Positions 1 through 7,734 of a stretch of 64,000 nucleotides of DNA are shown in pieces. The first letter of the stretch is position 1, and every line of letters starts with the position of its first letter. The notes under the pieces are model-generated. The model saw only the letters and a list, made by a program, of their open reading frames with translations. It was not told the DNA's origin and did no database searches. Source of the stretch: Lachnospiraceae bacterium (GTDB lineage Bacteria > Bacillota > Clostridia > Lachnospirales > Lachnospiraceae); assembly GCA_910575255.1 (NCBI GenBank), contig CAJTEM010000003.1, positions 180,902 to 244,901 of the forward strand, read 5' to 3'. A program made the position numbers and the translations under genes.

Positions 1-1490
1 TGATTGAAATAATCACAAATGTCAACGGTATTGTCAACAATTTTGTCTGGGGAATTCCCATGCTTGTTCTTTTGGTCGGCACTGGTATTTTCATGACCAT
101 TCTTACCAGAGTATTCCAGATTTCCCATTTCGGGTACTGGGTCAAACACACCTTGGGCAGTATTTTCACTGACAAACACATCACCAGGCACACAGAAAAG
201 GAAGATCAGTCCATCACTCAGTTCCAGTCCATGTGTACGGCCCTTGCCGCCACGATCGGCACCGGCAACATCGTGGGAGTCTCCTCCGCATTGCTGTTCG
301 GAGGACCCGGATCCATCTTCTGGATGTGGATCGTAGCTTTCTTCGGGATGATGACCAACTATTCGGAAAATGTTCTGGGCATCTACTACCGCAAAAAAAA
401 TACCAAAGGAGAATGGTCTGGAGGAGCTATGTATTATCTGCGGGACGGTCTTGGCGCCAGGCACGGCATGCACCAGGCAGGCGCCATACTGGCAGTCCTG
501 TTCTCCATCTTTTGTCTGATGGCCTCCTTCGGCATCGGCAACATGAGCCAGATCAATTCCATTGCCGGTAATATGAAGGCTGCCTTTGGAATTCCCAATG
601 TAGTAACCGGTATCGTGCTGATGATTCTGGCCGGCCTGGTAATTCTGGGCGGCATCAAAAGAATTGCTTCCGTGACGGAAAAGCTGGTTCCGTTTATGGC
701 CGTTTTCTATATAATCGGTTCCCTGACTCTCTGTATTGTCAATGCCGGACAGCTGGTTCCTGCTTTGGCATCCATCTTCAAGGGCGCCTTTGCCATGAAG
801 GCTGTCGGAGGCGGTATCGTTGGCGCAGGAATCAAGATGGCCCTGACCTGGGGAATGAAGCGCGGTGTATTCTCCAATGAGGCTGGCCTTGGTTCCTCCG
901 TTATGGTTCATTCCAGCTCTAATGTGCGGGAGCCGGTCCGCCAGGGCATGTGGGGAATCTTCGAGGTATTTGCCGATACCATCGTCGTTTGTACCCTGAC
1001 AGCCCTTACTGTGCTGACTTCCGGGCTTGTCGATCTGGATACTGGCGCTGTCATCAGTGAAGCAGAAGGATCTGCACTGGTAGGTGAGGCATTCGCAAAG
1101 GTATTCGGCCAGGCCGGCCCTGCATTTATCGCTGTTGCCATTCTGCTGTTCGCCTTCTCCACAGTGCTTGGCTGGAGTCACTATGGTTCCAAGGCCTTTG
1201 AATACCTGTTCGGATCCGGCGCAATCGTTGTATACCGTGTCCTTTTTATTGTATTTATCCTCTGCGGTGCAACCATGAGCCTGGATCTGGCATGGGATCT
1301 GTCTGATACCTTCAACGGCCTGATGGCAATTCCCAACCTGATCGGTGTGCTGTCCCTCTCACCGGTGGTTTTCAGAATCACCAAAAACTATGTGGATCGC
1401 CACATCCGCGGACTCAGAACCGAACCCATGCTTTCTGCCTTTCCTGAAATCCAGAAGCAGATGGCAGCGGAACTGGATGATAGTGAATAG
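1..1490 (+). CDS. Sodium:alanine symporter, AGCS family (5' end at window edge)
   Basis: Membrane symporter of the AGCS (alanine/glycine carrier) family, expected to import small neutral amino acids with Na+. The protein is highly hydrophobic with about ten membrane segments and carries family-typical stretches such as ALAATIGTGNIVG and MKRGVFSNEAGLGS. The reading frame stays open upstream of the first visible ATG (position 60): codons from position 3 read IEIITNVNGIVNNF, which matches the usual N-terminus of the family. The first two window bases are TG, so the start codon is almost certainly the ATG whose A lies one base outside the window. About 20 residues are therefore missing if one starts at 60. 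A hairpin terminator follows the stop, so it is probably the last gene of its transcript. The exact amino acid carried cannot be told. Confidence 0.93.
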   Translation, partial: IEIITNVNGIVNNFVWGIPMLVLLVGTGIFMTILTRVFQISHFGYWVKHTLGSIFTDKHITRHTEKEDQSITQFQSMCTALAATIGTGNIVGVSSALLFGGPGSIFWMWIVAFFGMMTNYSENVLGIYYRKKNTKGEWSGGAMYYLRDGLGARHGMHQAGAILAVLFSIFCLMASFGIGNMSQINSIAGNMKAAFGIPNVVTGIVLMILAGLVILGGIKRIASVTEKLVPFMAVFYIIGSLTLCIVNAGQLVPALASIFKGAFAMKAVGGGIVGAGIKMALTWGMKRGVFSNEAGLGSSVMVHSSSNVREPVRQGMWGIFEVFADTIVVCTLTALTVLTSGLVDLDTGAVISEAEGSALVGEAFAKVFGQAGPAFIAVAILLFAFSTVLGWSHYGSKAFEYLFGSGAIVVYRVLFIVFILCGATMSLDLAWDLSDTFNGLMAIPNLIGVLSLSPVVFRITKNYVDRHIRGLRTEPMLSAFPEIQKQMAAELDDSE

Positions 1491-1516
1491 CATTTACGGA
1501 TTCCCATAGAGCTTAA

Positions 1517-1552
1517 AAAGGGGCTGTCTCTGCGACAGTCCCTTTCCGGCTT
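1517..1552 (+). terminator. Intrinsic terminator after the symporter gene
   Basis: A 12-bp stem (1517-1528 with 1534-1545, one G-T wobble) with a 5-base loop lies 27 bases past the stop codon. The T-rich tail is weak (TTTCCGGCTTTC). Confidence 0.7.
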
Positions 1553-1621
1553 TCTGTTCTCTGGCACAACGAAAATGATAAATCCAATTCTCCACTACAA
1601 GCAACAAAACCTCAATCTATG

Positions 1622-2464
1622 TCAGCATCTCCAGCCATAATACGTTACCCCATACCACGCTGCAAAGCTTATTAACATAATCATAAACATCGCACTATTA
1701 AAGAGAAGCAGATAAGGATATCTTCCCCAGATTCTTTTTATCCATCTTGTCAAAGCACACTTTCCCACTGCCTCTGCGGCCGTAGAAGCCGCTATTTCAC
1801 GGTTCAGCAGTTTTGCCAGCACATACAAAAACATAAATACCATGTTAAAAATAATCAGGCCAACAAAAGCCGCCGTAAAAACCAGCTTAAATCTGCCAAT
1901 ACTGTGCATGTTAGCAAACAGCTCACCAAAGGCTGTCATAGCCCCAAAGAAAACCAATACCACTGCTGAAAATATCCCCAAAATAGAAACAAACTGAGAA
2001 TAGGAATCCTCAACCTTGCCTTTGAGGCTGTTAGTCTCTTCTCTGAACTCCTTCACTTCCAAATCAATCTTTTGCGATTGCTCCTTCCGCAGCTCAGTCA
2101 TTGCAGAATCCACAGCCTTTGCTGCATTTGTCAATGCTGCATTCATGGTATGAAGATTCATCTCATTAAAATTTTTAAAATTATATTTTATTCTGTTTAA
2201 TTCTAATGTTATATGGTCGATCAACTTAAACACTTTAATAGATATTAATTCGTCTTCCGGATATTCTCCCAGTCTGCTTTGAATCCGTCTCAAATTCTCC
2301 AGTAAATACTCAATATCATCTGCCTCCATCAGATAGGCCGAAACTTCTGAATATTTATGTCTTTTGTTATTCGTATAATATTCCTTTACAATATTGCACA
2401 AAAGATCCAACTGGGTAATATCACGGATCTCCGCTGTACCGATTTTCTGTAATAGTTCCCTCAC
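1622..2464 (-). CDS. Three-helix membrane protein with N-terminal coiled coil; candidate toxin of a Panacea pair
   Basis: A 280-residue protein I do not recognise as a named family. Residues 1-155 are charged and helical, with a likely coiled coil around 105-155. Three membrane helices follow at about 158-178, 194-217 and 250-271, and a short Cys-ended tail. The start is a GTG (reads GTG AGG GAA) with GGGGA upstream; an ATG 7 bases upstream is out of frame. It begins 14 bases after the stop of the Panacea-domain gene and shares its promoter. Panacea (DUF4065) proteins are known antitoxins that pair with many unrelated toxins, some of them membrane-active, so this gene is a candidate toxin by position. 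That role is inference. The pair is visibly AT-richer than its neighbours, which fits horizontal gain. Confidence 0.75.
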   Translation of the reverse strand: MRELLQKIGTAEIRDITQLDLLCNIVKEYYTNNKRHKYSEVSAYLMEADDIEYLLENLRRIQSRLGEYPEDELISIKVFKLIDHITLELNRIKYNFKNFNEMNLHTMNAALTNAAKAVDSAMTELRKEQSQKIDLEVKEFREETNSLKGKVEDSYSQFVSILGIFSAVVLVFFGAMTAFGELFANMHSIGRFKLVFTAAFVGLIIFNMVFMFLYVLAKLLNREIAASTAAEAVGKCALTRWIKRIWGRYPYLLLFNSAMFMIMLISFAAWYGVTYYGWRC

Positions 2465-2478
2465 CTTTCATTCCCCAT

Positions 2479-2955
2479 TTATAAATAGTTCTGCCTGAGC
2501 ATATCAATGGTAATGACCTCGTTCCTGTCCGTTCTTTTCCATGGCTCTTCCTGATGTGTCAGCTCAACCATATCCCATGGAAGGACATCCTTGTAATACT
2601 CAACTACAGATCTTATCAGCATTCGGTGACCATACTCAAAAATAGCTTCCTCATATCTTTTGGGTTCTATCACAAATGATCTGAGATCCATATTATAACG
2701 AAAGGAAAAATATTCCAATTCCTTATCTGTAATCGCCTCTGCACCGTAAGCCTTATACTTTTGATAAACACTCTCCACTACAGGGCCGTGTCTCCAATGG
2801 ATGATCGGCTCTTCAAAACAGGGAATCCCATACTGTCTGATAAATGCCACCTGAACAAAATAGAGTAGCTTTTGTAACTTCAGATTACTGACCGGTCTTC
2901 CGATTTCTATGGAATAGTTAATCATGTACCTTGCCACATCCATCACATTATACAT
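2479..2955 (-). CDS. Panacea-domain (DUF4065, SocA/GepA-like) protein, candidate antitoxin
   Basis: A 158-residue protein matching the Panacea domain family: an N-terminal DVARYMI segment, the LKLQKLLYFVQ core motif, and a central HWRHGPVVESVYQ motif. The family includes phage GepA, Caulobacter SocA and the PanA antitoxins that neutralise diverse partner toxins. The start at 2955 is chosen because GGAGGTG lies just upstream; a longer frame would begin 30 bases earlier without a ribosome site. A strong sigma-A promoter sits about 70 bases upstream, and a LexA-like dyad lies further up. It is cotranscribed with the downstream membrane-protein gene. The family call is confident; the antitoxin role is an inference from family and pairing. 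Confidence 0.85.
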   Translation of the reverse strand: MYNVMDVARYMINYSIEIGRPVSNLKLQKLLYFVQVAFIRQYGIPCFEEPIIHWRHGPVVESVYQKYKAYGAEAITDKELEYFSFRYNMDLRSFVIEPKRYEEAIFEYGHRMLIRSVVEYYKDVLPWDMVELTHQEEPWKRTDRNEVITIDMLRQNYL

Positions 2956-3027
2956 ATTCTCACCTCCACAAACAGAGTAAAACAATTGACAGCCTCAATT
3001 GCTTAAGACAATAATCTGCTTATATTT

Positions 3028-3056
3028 AGTATATGGCATTGTATAGAAAAAATCAA
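3028..3056 (-). promoter_or_regulatory. Sigma-A promoter of the Panacea/membrane-protein operon
   Basis: On the minus strand: -35 TTGATT (3051-3056), 17-base spacer, -10 TATACT (3028-3033). The predicted start near 3021 leaves a leader of about 65 bases. Confidence 0.7.
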
Positions 3057-3081
3057 TTTACATTTTCTACAATAATTCAAT

Positions 3082-3095
3082 CGAACATTTGTTTG
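3082..3095. promoter_or_regulatory. LexA-like SOS box
   Basis: CGAAC ATTT GTTTG matches the Firmicute LexA dyad (CGAAC-N4-GTTCG) except for one arm position. The 4-base centre is the same as in the recA box of this window read on its minus strand (ATTT). It lies 26 bp upstream of the -35 of the Panacea operon, which is farther than usual. Confidence 0.35.
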
Positions 3096-3201
3096 TTTTT
3101 CCTGTATTGCAAACTATCTAACCATCCTGCTCCGTCAAAGCAGAAAAAGGAAAATCTTTCGCCTCTCGAAATCCATATTGAATCAGCTAACATTCTCACG
3201 C

Positions 3202-3231
3202 AAAAATAAGACCTTGCTCATACAAAGTCTT
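3202..3231 (-). terminator. Terminator of the tRNA-Pro/tRNA-Gly transcript
   Basis: On the minus strand a 9-bp stem (3208-3216 with 3223-3231, one wobble) is followed by ATTTTTG, just after tRNA-Gly. Confidence 0.6.
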
Positions 3232-3236
3232 TCTAA

Positions 3237-3307
3237 AGCAGGTGATGGGAATCGAACCCACGTATCCAGCTTGGAAGGCTGGTGTTCTACCATTGAACTA
3301 CACCTGC
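3237..3307 (-). tRNA. tRNA-Gly(TCC)
   Basis: A 71-base cloverleaf on the minus strand. Acceptor GCAGGTG pairs with CACCTGC, discriminator T, TTC loop GGTTCGATTCC, anticodon stem CCAGC/GCTGG with TCC in the loop (CTTCCAA). CCA is not encoded. Second gene of a two-tRNA transcript. Confidence 0.95.
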
Positions 3308-3340
3308 AAAATATCATTCTATTCTGTTGATCTGTTCCAA

Positions 3341-3415
3341 TCGGGGTGACAGGATTCGAACCTGCGACTTCCTGGTCCCAAACCAGGCGCTCTAGCCAAA
3401 CTGAGCCACACCCCG
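3341..3415 (-). tRNA. tRNA-Pro(TGG)
   Basis: A 75-base cloverleaf on the minus strand. Acceptor CGGGGTG pairs with CACCCCG, discriminator A, anticodon stem CCTGG/CCAGG with TGG, T-arm AGGTTCGAATCCT. CCA is not encoded. First gene of the transcript that continues into tRNA-Gly. Confidence 0.96.
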
Positions 3416-3471
3416 CAATATGGAATGTCGTCATCCTGCATCACCGACCACTGTTGACCAATGCAAAAAAT

Positions 3472-3500
3472 ATTATATAACAGGTATCCCATTTTGTCAA
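3472..3500 (-). promoter_or_regulatory. Promoter of the tRNA-Pro/tRNA-Gly operon
   Basis: On the minus strand: consensus -35 TTGACA (3495-3500), 17-base spacer, consensus -10 TATAAT (3472-3477), about 55 bases upstream of tRNA-Pro. Confidence 0.9.
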
Positions 3501-3599
3501 CCATTTTTTTGAATTTTTTCCTTGCTAATTTCAAAGCTAATTTCAAAAGCTGCTGCTTCTCAAGGGTAATGTCAATTCAATCAGTTAAGTTTTACCAAA

Positions 3600-3720
3600 G
3601 GATATGTTAAAGAAGCGGGGAGGGCAGCAACCAGAAAAGGATTCCCCGAATTGCGTTTGCAGGCTTTTGTAAGCTTAGAGTTTCTGCATCCGAAACCCGC
3701 AGTCCCAGGAAACCTCTCCC
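3600..3720. repeat. Rearranged fragment of the palindromic repeat family
   Basis: Within the 487-base gene-free stretch 3416-3902. The block AAGGATTCCCCGAATTGCG followed by TAAGCTTAGAGTTTCTGC closely matches two separated halves of the palindrome at 43244-43439, as if the centre had been lost. Copies are too diverged to define exact ends by eye. Confidence 0.55.
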
Positions 3721-3820
3721 GGCAAATTCAGCAACCGCTGCACTACCTTTTCCATGCCCTCTTCAACCTCCGGACAACCCTCCGTCCCCACTTCAGTAAC
3801 TCATTGTCCTGTCTGTTCCC

Positions 3821-3900
3821 ACCGGCAAGGTATATTTGGGGATCCCCGGGATCCCATTCTTCCCAATCCGGATCCTCCGGATCCCATATACCTTGCCGGT
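3821..3900. repeat. 15-bp perfect inverted repeat enclosing four GGATCC sites
   Basis: ACCGGCAAGGTATAT (3821-3835) is mirrored exactly by ATATACCTTGCCGGT (3886-3900). The 50-base loop holds four GGATCC hexamers, some nested in GGGATCCC palindromes. There is no T-run, so it is not a simple terminator. It follows the phosphodiesterase stop codon at 3903. A 65-codon minus-strand frame crosses it (3743-3940) but has no ribosome site and is not called as a gene. Confidence 0.7.
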
Positions 3901-3902
3901 CG

Positions 3903-4391
3903 TCAGGAGAGGAAGTGACGCTCATAGCGCACATTTCCATCCTCCTCCATATACATCATCATATAAGAGGGCTTACGTCCCTCCTGCCGAGGATAAGAAA
4001 GACTTCCTGGATTCAGAATTGTCACCTCTCCCCGCTGTTCCAGAAACGGACGATGCGTATGGCCATACATCGCAATATCACAGTCCCTGTCTATTGCCTC
4101 CTGATAAAGGCCCTCTATCCCCAGAGAAACATTATAATAATGTCCATGTGTCAGCAGAATCCGATGTGGTCCCAACTCCAGTTCAATCTCCCGCTCCAGT
4201 GCAGAAAAGAAGTCATTGTTGCCCATGATCATCTCCAGCCGACACCCTTCGTTGACCCACTCCTCGATCATATGCTCACTGCCCTCAGCATCTCCCAGAT
4301 GAATCAGCATGTCCAGTGGAGCCTGTTCCTCAATCACCTTTTTCAGATTATCGTCCTTGCGGTGTGTGTCGCTCACAATCAGTATTTTCAT
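3903..4391 (-). CDS. YfcE/MJ0936-type metallophosphoesterase
   Basis: A 162-residue calcineurin-like phosphoesterase of the small YfcE/MJ0936 family, a two-metal phosphodiesterase acting in the cytoplasm. All metal motifs are visible: SDTH (7-10), LGDAEG (32-37), GNND (57-60), THGHYY (80-85) and GHTHRP. Length is normal for the family. Its ATG overlaps the RdgB stop codon as TGATG, so the two genes are translationally coupled. This is the last gene of a five-gene operon running from 8290 that also holds a second, YfcE-like phosphodiesterase at the far end. The natural substrate of this family is not settled. Confidence 0.9.
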   Translation of the reverse strand: MKILIVSDTHRKDDNLKKVIEEQAPLDMLIHLGDAEGSEHMIEEWVNEGCRLEMIMGNNDFFSALEREIELELGPHRILLTHGHYYNVSLGIEGLYQEAIDRDCDIAMYGHTHRPFLEQRGEVTILNPGSLSYPRQEGRKPSYMMMYMEEDGNVRYERHFLS

Positions 4392-4999
4392 CAGAATTCC
4401 TCCCCAAGAATTCGTTTCAGCTGACTCTTCATTGCCTCCAGTGCCTTGCCTCGATGACTGATGCTGTTCTTCTGTTCCAGTGTCAGCTCTGCTGAGGTAA
4501 CACCATATTCCGGAATAAACAGAATCGGATCATAACCAAAGCCTCCATCTCCGGCCGGCTTATGGGCAATCTCTCCTTCCATTGCGGCCTCTGTATGTAC
4601 CACACGGCCATCCGGAAGCACTGCCGCAATATTACAGACAAAGCGGGCCTTTCGCTGATCGTCTCTGGCCTCCCTCAGACGGTCAATGATATTCTGATTC
4701 TTAATCTCATAGGAGGTATCCTCTCCCATATACCGTGCAGAATAAATCCCCGGCTCTCCGCCAATATAATCTACTACCAGCCCGGAATCGTCTGCCAGCA
4801 CAATATCGCCTGTACATTTCCAGACTGCCTGTGCCTTGATCTCAGCATTTTCTCCAAAGGTACTTCCATTCTCCACAATCTCCGGCTCCGCACCTGCTTC
4901 TTTCATAGAAACGATCTCGCAGCCCAGGTCGCCTAATATCGCACGAATCTCCCGCATCTTTCCAGCATTTCCGGTTGCAAAAATAATTCTGTGCTTCAT
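4391..4999 (-). CDS. rdgB: XTP/dITP pyrophosphatase, RdgB/HAM1 family
   Basis: Hydrolyses non-canonical purine nucleoside triphosphates (ITP, dITP, XTP) to monophosphates and pyrophosphate, cleaning the nucleotide pool. The 202-residue protein has the family N-terminus IIFATGNAGKMREI, the catalytic/metal block VLADDSGLVVDYIGGEPGIYSARY (in parts), the GFGYDPIFxP-type motif GFGYDPILFIPEY and a C-terminal SHRGKAL. The start at 4999 is an ATG with GGAGG seven bases upstream; a TTG two codons earlier is less likely. It sits between a papain-like lipoprotein gene and a phosphodiesterase gene in one operon, and shares one base with the latter. Confidence 0.96.
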   Translation of the reverse strand: MKHRIIFATGNAGKMREIRAILGDLGCEIVSMKEAGAEPEIVENGSTFGENAEIKAQAVWKCTGDIVLADDSGLVVDYIGGEPGIYSARYMGEDTSYEIKNQNIIDRLREARDDQRKARFVCNIAAVLPDGRVVHTEAAMEGEIAHKPAGDGGFGYDPILFIPEYGVTSAELTLEQKNSISHRGKALEAMKSQLKRILGEEF

Positions 5000-5036
5000 A
5001 CACAATCCTCCGTATCCTCATCTCTTCCGTTGCTGT

Positions 5037-6578
5037 TCAGCCTGTCTTTGCCTTTTCTTCACCGGCTGTCGCGCCCTGCTCCGTCTGATCCTCCTGACGG
5101 ATCCGGGTGTATGCTTTCAAACAAATATTACAATTTTGTTTTTCTTCTACGTTCTCCCAGCGCTGTCCTTCAAAACTGATGTATCCTTCCCCATCGCTCA
5201 GATCAATCTGACATTTGCCGTCCCCGGCATCATATTCCACAGCAATCGGATGAATCGCACCTGGTGTCTTCAGATGGATCACAACGGCGAACCGCTCTCC
5301 TGCATCCACAAAAACCGTCTTCCGGAGCGGAATGGTATAATATCCGGCTTGCCGCAGCTTTCCTTCTGCCAGTGGCTCTGTTCTCTGCTGCAGCACACCA
5401 GTCGGATCCTCCGGCACATGACGAACCACATATACCTGGTAATCTGTGTTTTCATCGATTGCATAAAACCCTGCTGCCGCCACTTCCTCCGCCTGGCCGG
5501 CAGTATAAACATTCGCCGCCCACGCCGCTTCCTCCCCATACCCAAGCTGTCCAATCCACCCGCACAGATCCCCCTGATACAAAAAATCATAATTATCCGG
5601 CTCTTCAATACTGGTGTAGACTATATTGGTCTTTCCCAGATTCGCATCATAATAGGAGACATAGAAAAATCCCCCATCCCCGAACTCCGTGCCCCAGCTG
5701 TTCTCGCACAGAAAAGCTCCATTGCCTTCGACCTCAGTCCGGAATGCCTCAGCCGGAAAATCATCGTCCCATCCCACAATCACCACATCATGGTTCGGCG
5801 CCGTTGAATGCGGATAACAATAGGCACTGGTCTCGGGATTATAGTACTTGGATTGACTCCGGCTATTCTGCAATGTGGTATACAAAGAGCTCTGCACACC
5901 GCCGCAAGCCAACACCGCCCGCTTGATCATCTCACGATCATTCTCCGGCAGAACCCGAACCTCCTGTACATGCTTAACCGGCTTTAATCCCTCCGGAGAA
6001 ATACCATCTCCATAGGGATCCTGTTCCTCTGTCACCGGTCCCTGCCAGGACAAAAGATATGCCATTGACATGGTATATTCCCCGCCGTTCTCCTGGCCCA
6101 GAATAAAATGAGGATTGTGAGACATATGGTCCTCGGAAAAATCCCACACTTCCTGCGGCAGCAATGCATTTTCCACTGCCGTTAATGAAGAAAATGCCCA
6201 GCACGTTCCCAGATCCTTCTGATCTTCCACCGGCGCTGTCCGGCCCGCCTCCCTCGCATCATAGCGAACCGGCAAAACAATATCCTCTTCCAAAATCCGG
6301 CGTTTTTCTTCCTGACGCATCCATTGGTTCCGACGCCTGATCGCCTCGGACACCTCCTTAGCAATCAAAGGCAGGCGACTTCTCTCCTCCTGCTTATTAA
6401 GGAAATCTTTATCCGCTTCCCCTGACGGTAAAGTCACCTTTTCCTTCTCCCCGCGGTCTGCCGTCTGTTCCCTTTCATCCGCGAACCGTCTCTCCTGCCG
6501 ATAGGAGCATCCGCACAGCAGCAATACTGTCGCACTGACAGCCCCAAGAAGCCAAGCCCCCCTAATCAATCTCTGCAT
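5037..6578 (-). CDS. Papain-family (C1) cysteine protease lipoprotein
   Basis: A 513-residue secreted lipoprotein. A signal sequence (about 1-23) ends in a lipobox (LCGC, lipidated Cys24), followed by a charged linker of about 80 residues. The C1 peptidase domain shows the full catalytic set: Gln120 and Cys126 in DQKDLGTCWAFS, His263 in NHDVVIVGWDD, and Asn293 in ENSWGTEFGDGG. The C-terminal 180 residues look like the lectin-like beta domain often found behind such domains in gut Clostridia. It should be anchored to the outer face of the membrane and cut proteins or peptides there; the target is unknown. The start overlaps the methyltransferase gene by 17 bases with only a weak ribosome site, so coupling is likely. 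An extracellular protease is an unusual member of this otherwise housekeeping operon. Confidence 0.9.
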   Translation of the reverse strand: MQRLIRGAWLLGAVSATVLLLCGCSYRQERRFADEREQTADRGEKEKVTLPSGEADKDFLNKQEERSRLPLIAKEVSEAIRRRNQWMRQEEKRRILEEDIVLPVRYDAREAGRTAPVEDQKDLGTCWAFSSLTAVENALLPQEVWDFSEDHMSHNPHFILGQENGGEYTMSMAYLLSWQGPVTEEQDPYGDGISPEGLKPVKHVQEVRVLPENDREMIKRAVLACGGVQSSLYTTLQNSRSQSKYYNPETSAYCYPHSTAPNHDVVIVGWDDDFPAEAFRTEVEGNGAFLCENSWGTEFGDGGFFYVSYYDANLGKTNIVYTSIEEPDNYDFLYQGDLCGWIGQLGYGEEAAWAANVYTAGQAEEVAAAGFYAIDENTDYQVYVVRHVPEDPTGVLQQRTEPLAEGKLRQAGYYTIPLRKTVFVDAGERFAVVIHLKTPGAIHPIAVEYDAGDGKCQIDLSDGEGYISFEGQRWENVEEKQNCNICLKAYTRIRQEDQTEQGATAGEEKAKTG

Positions 6579-7734
6579 TGTTCGTATTCCGCTTCGGCGG
6601 CTTCGGACCCAAAAACTGATAATAGTATGTCTTCATCATTCCATTATAAATCTTGCGGTTACGGTCGGCCTTCCGGCCGATATATTTTTCCACATCCTCA
6701 TAGGCAGTAATAATATAAGCTGACCAGGCATCCAACGCCCGGTACCGCTCTCCCAACTGCGCATACAGTGCCGGCAGATTGCTTTTCTCCTCAATTCTCT
6801 CCCCATAAGGAGGGTTGGTGATCAGGAATCCGTATTTTTTCGGATGGCTCAGCTCCGCCACCTGCCTTCTCTGAAAATGAATCAGATGACCGACTCCCGC
6901 CGCCTCAGCATTGGCTCTCGCTGAACGGATGATGTCCCCATCCGCGTCGTAGCCCTGGATATCCACTGAGACAGTATCATCCGCCAGCTCTGCTGCCTCG
7001 TCCATGGCCTCATACCAACATTTACGCGGAATCAGCTCCTTCCAGTCCTCTGCCAGAAAAGACCGGTTCATACCTGGCGCCATATTTGCCGCCATCATCG
7101 CCGCCTCTATGGGAAATGTCCCGCTGCCGCAGAACGGATCCACCAGAATTCGGTCTTTTTTCCATGGCGTCAGCATAATCAAAGCAGCAGCCAACGTCTC
7201 TTCAATCGGTGCTTTGCTGGTCAACCTGCGATATCCTCGCTTATGCAACGACTCTCCGGTCGTGTCCAATCCAACCGTCACCTGATCCTTATATAAAAAT
7301 ACCCGCAATGGATAGCTGTTCCCTGTCTCCGGAATCACGTCTCTTCCATAGGCCATCTTCATCCGCTCTACCATTGCCTTCTTCATCACAGACTGAATGT
7401 CTGTAGGACTGAAAAGCTTACTCTTCACCGAACCTGCCTTCTTCACCCAGAATCTGCCGTCCAGAGGAATATAATTCTCCCAGGCGATCGCCTTTGTCCC
7501 CTGAAACAGTTCTTCAAAACTTGCAGCACGAAAACTTCCCGCTTTAATCAGGATCCGTTCTGTTGTCCTCAAAAAAATATTTGCACGGCAGACAGCCTCT
7601 GCATCCCCCAGAAATGTCACTCTTCCATCTTCAACCTGGGCAATCTCATATCCCAGGTCAAGAATCTCCCTCTTCAGCACTGCTTCCATGCCAAAATGGC
7701 AGGGCGCCATCAATTCAAAAATCCGATCTGCCAT
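6562..7734 (-). CDS. THUMP-domain class I RNA methyltransferase (RlmL/YpsC family)
   Basis: Predicted rRNA N2-guanine methyltransferase of the UPF0020 family, related to B. subtilis YpsC and the N-terminal half of E. coli RlmL (m2G2445 of 23S rRNA). The 390-residue protein has a THUMP RNA-binding domain over about residues 1-150 and a Rossmann methyltransferase domain with motif I VDPFCGSGTFPIEAA (198-212) and catalytic motif IV NPPYG (307-311). It overlaps the upstream phosphodiesterase gene by 20 bases and the downstream protease gene by 17, so the operon is very tightly packed. The precise modified base is inferred from the family. Confidence 0.93.
   Translation of the reverse strand: MADRIFELMAPCHFGMEAVLKREILDLGYEIAQVEDGRVTFLGDAEAVCRANIFLRTTERILIKAGSFRAASFEELFQGTKAIAWENYIPLDGRFWVKKAGSVKSKLFSPTDIQSVMKKAMVERMKMAYGRDVIPETGNSYPLRVFLYKDQVTVGLDTTGESLHKRGYRRLTSKAPIEETLAAALIMLTPWKKDRILVDPFCGSGTFPIEAAMMAANMAPGMNRSFLAEDWKELIPRKCWYEAMDEAAELADDTVSVDIQGYDADGDIIRSARANAEAAGVGHLIHFQRRQVAELSHPKKYGFLITNPPYGERIEEKSNLPALYAQLGERYRALDAWSAYIITAYEDVEKYIGRKADRNRKIYNGMMKTYYYQFLGPKPPKRNTNNAEID

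Noticed and set aside
3743..3940. 65-codon frame with DPEDPDWEEWDPGDP repeats
   Set aside because: No ribosome site, overlaps the end of the phosphodiesterase gene, and its repeat content comes from the GGATCC hairpin.
4836..5807. 323-codon plus-strand frame opposite rdgB and the papain-type gene
   Set aside because: Spans two real genes on the other strand and has low-complexity translation.
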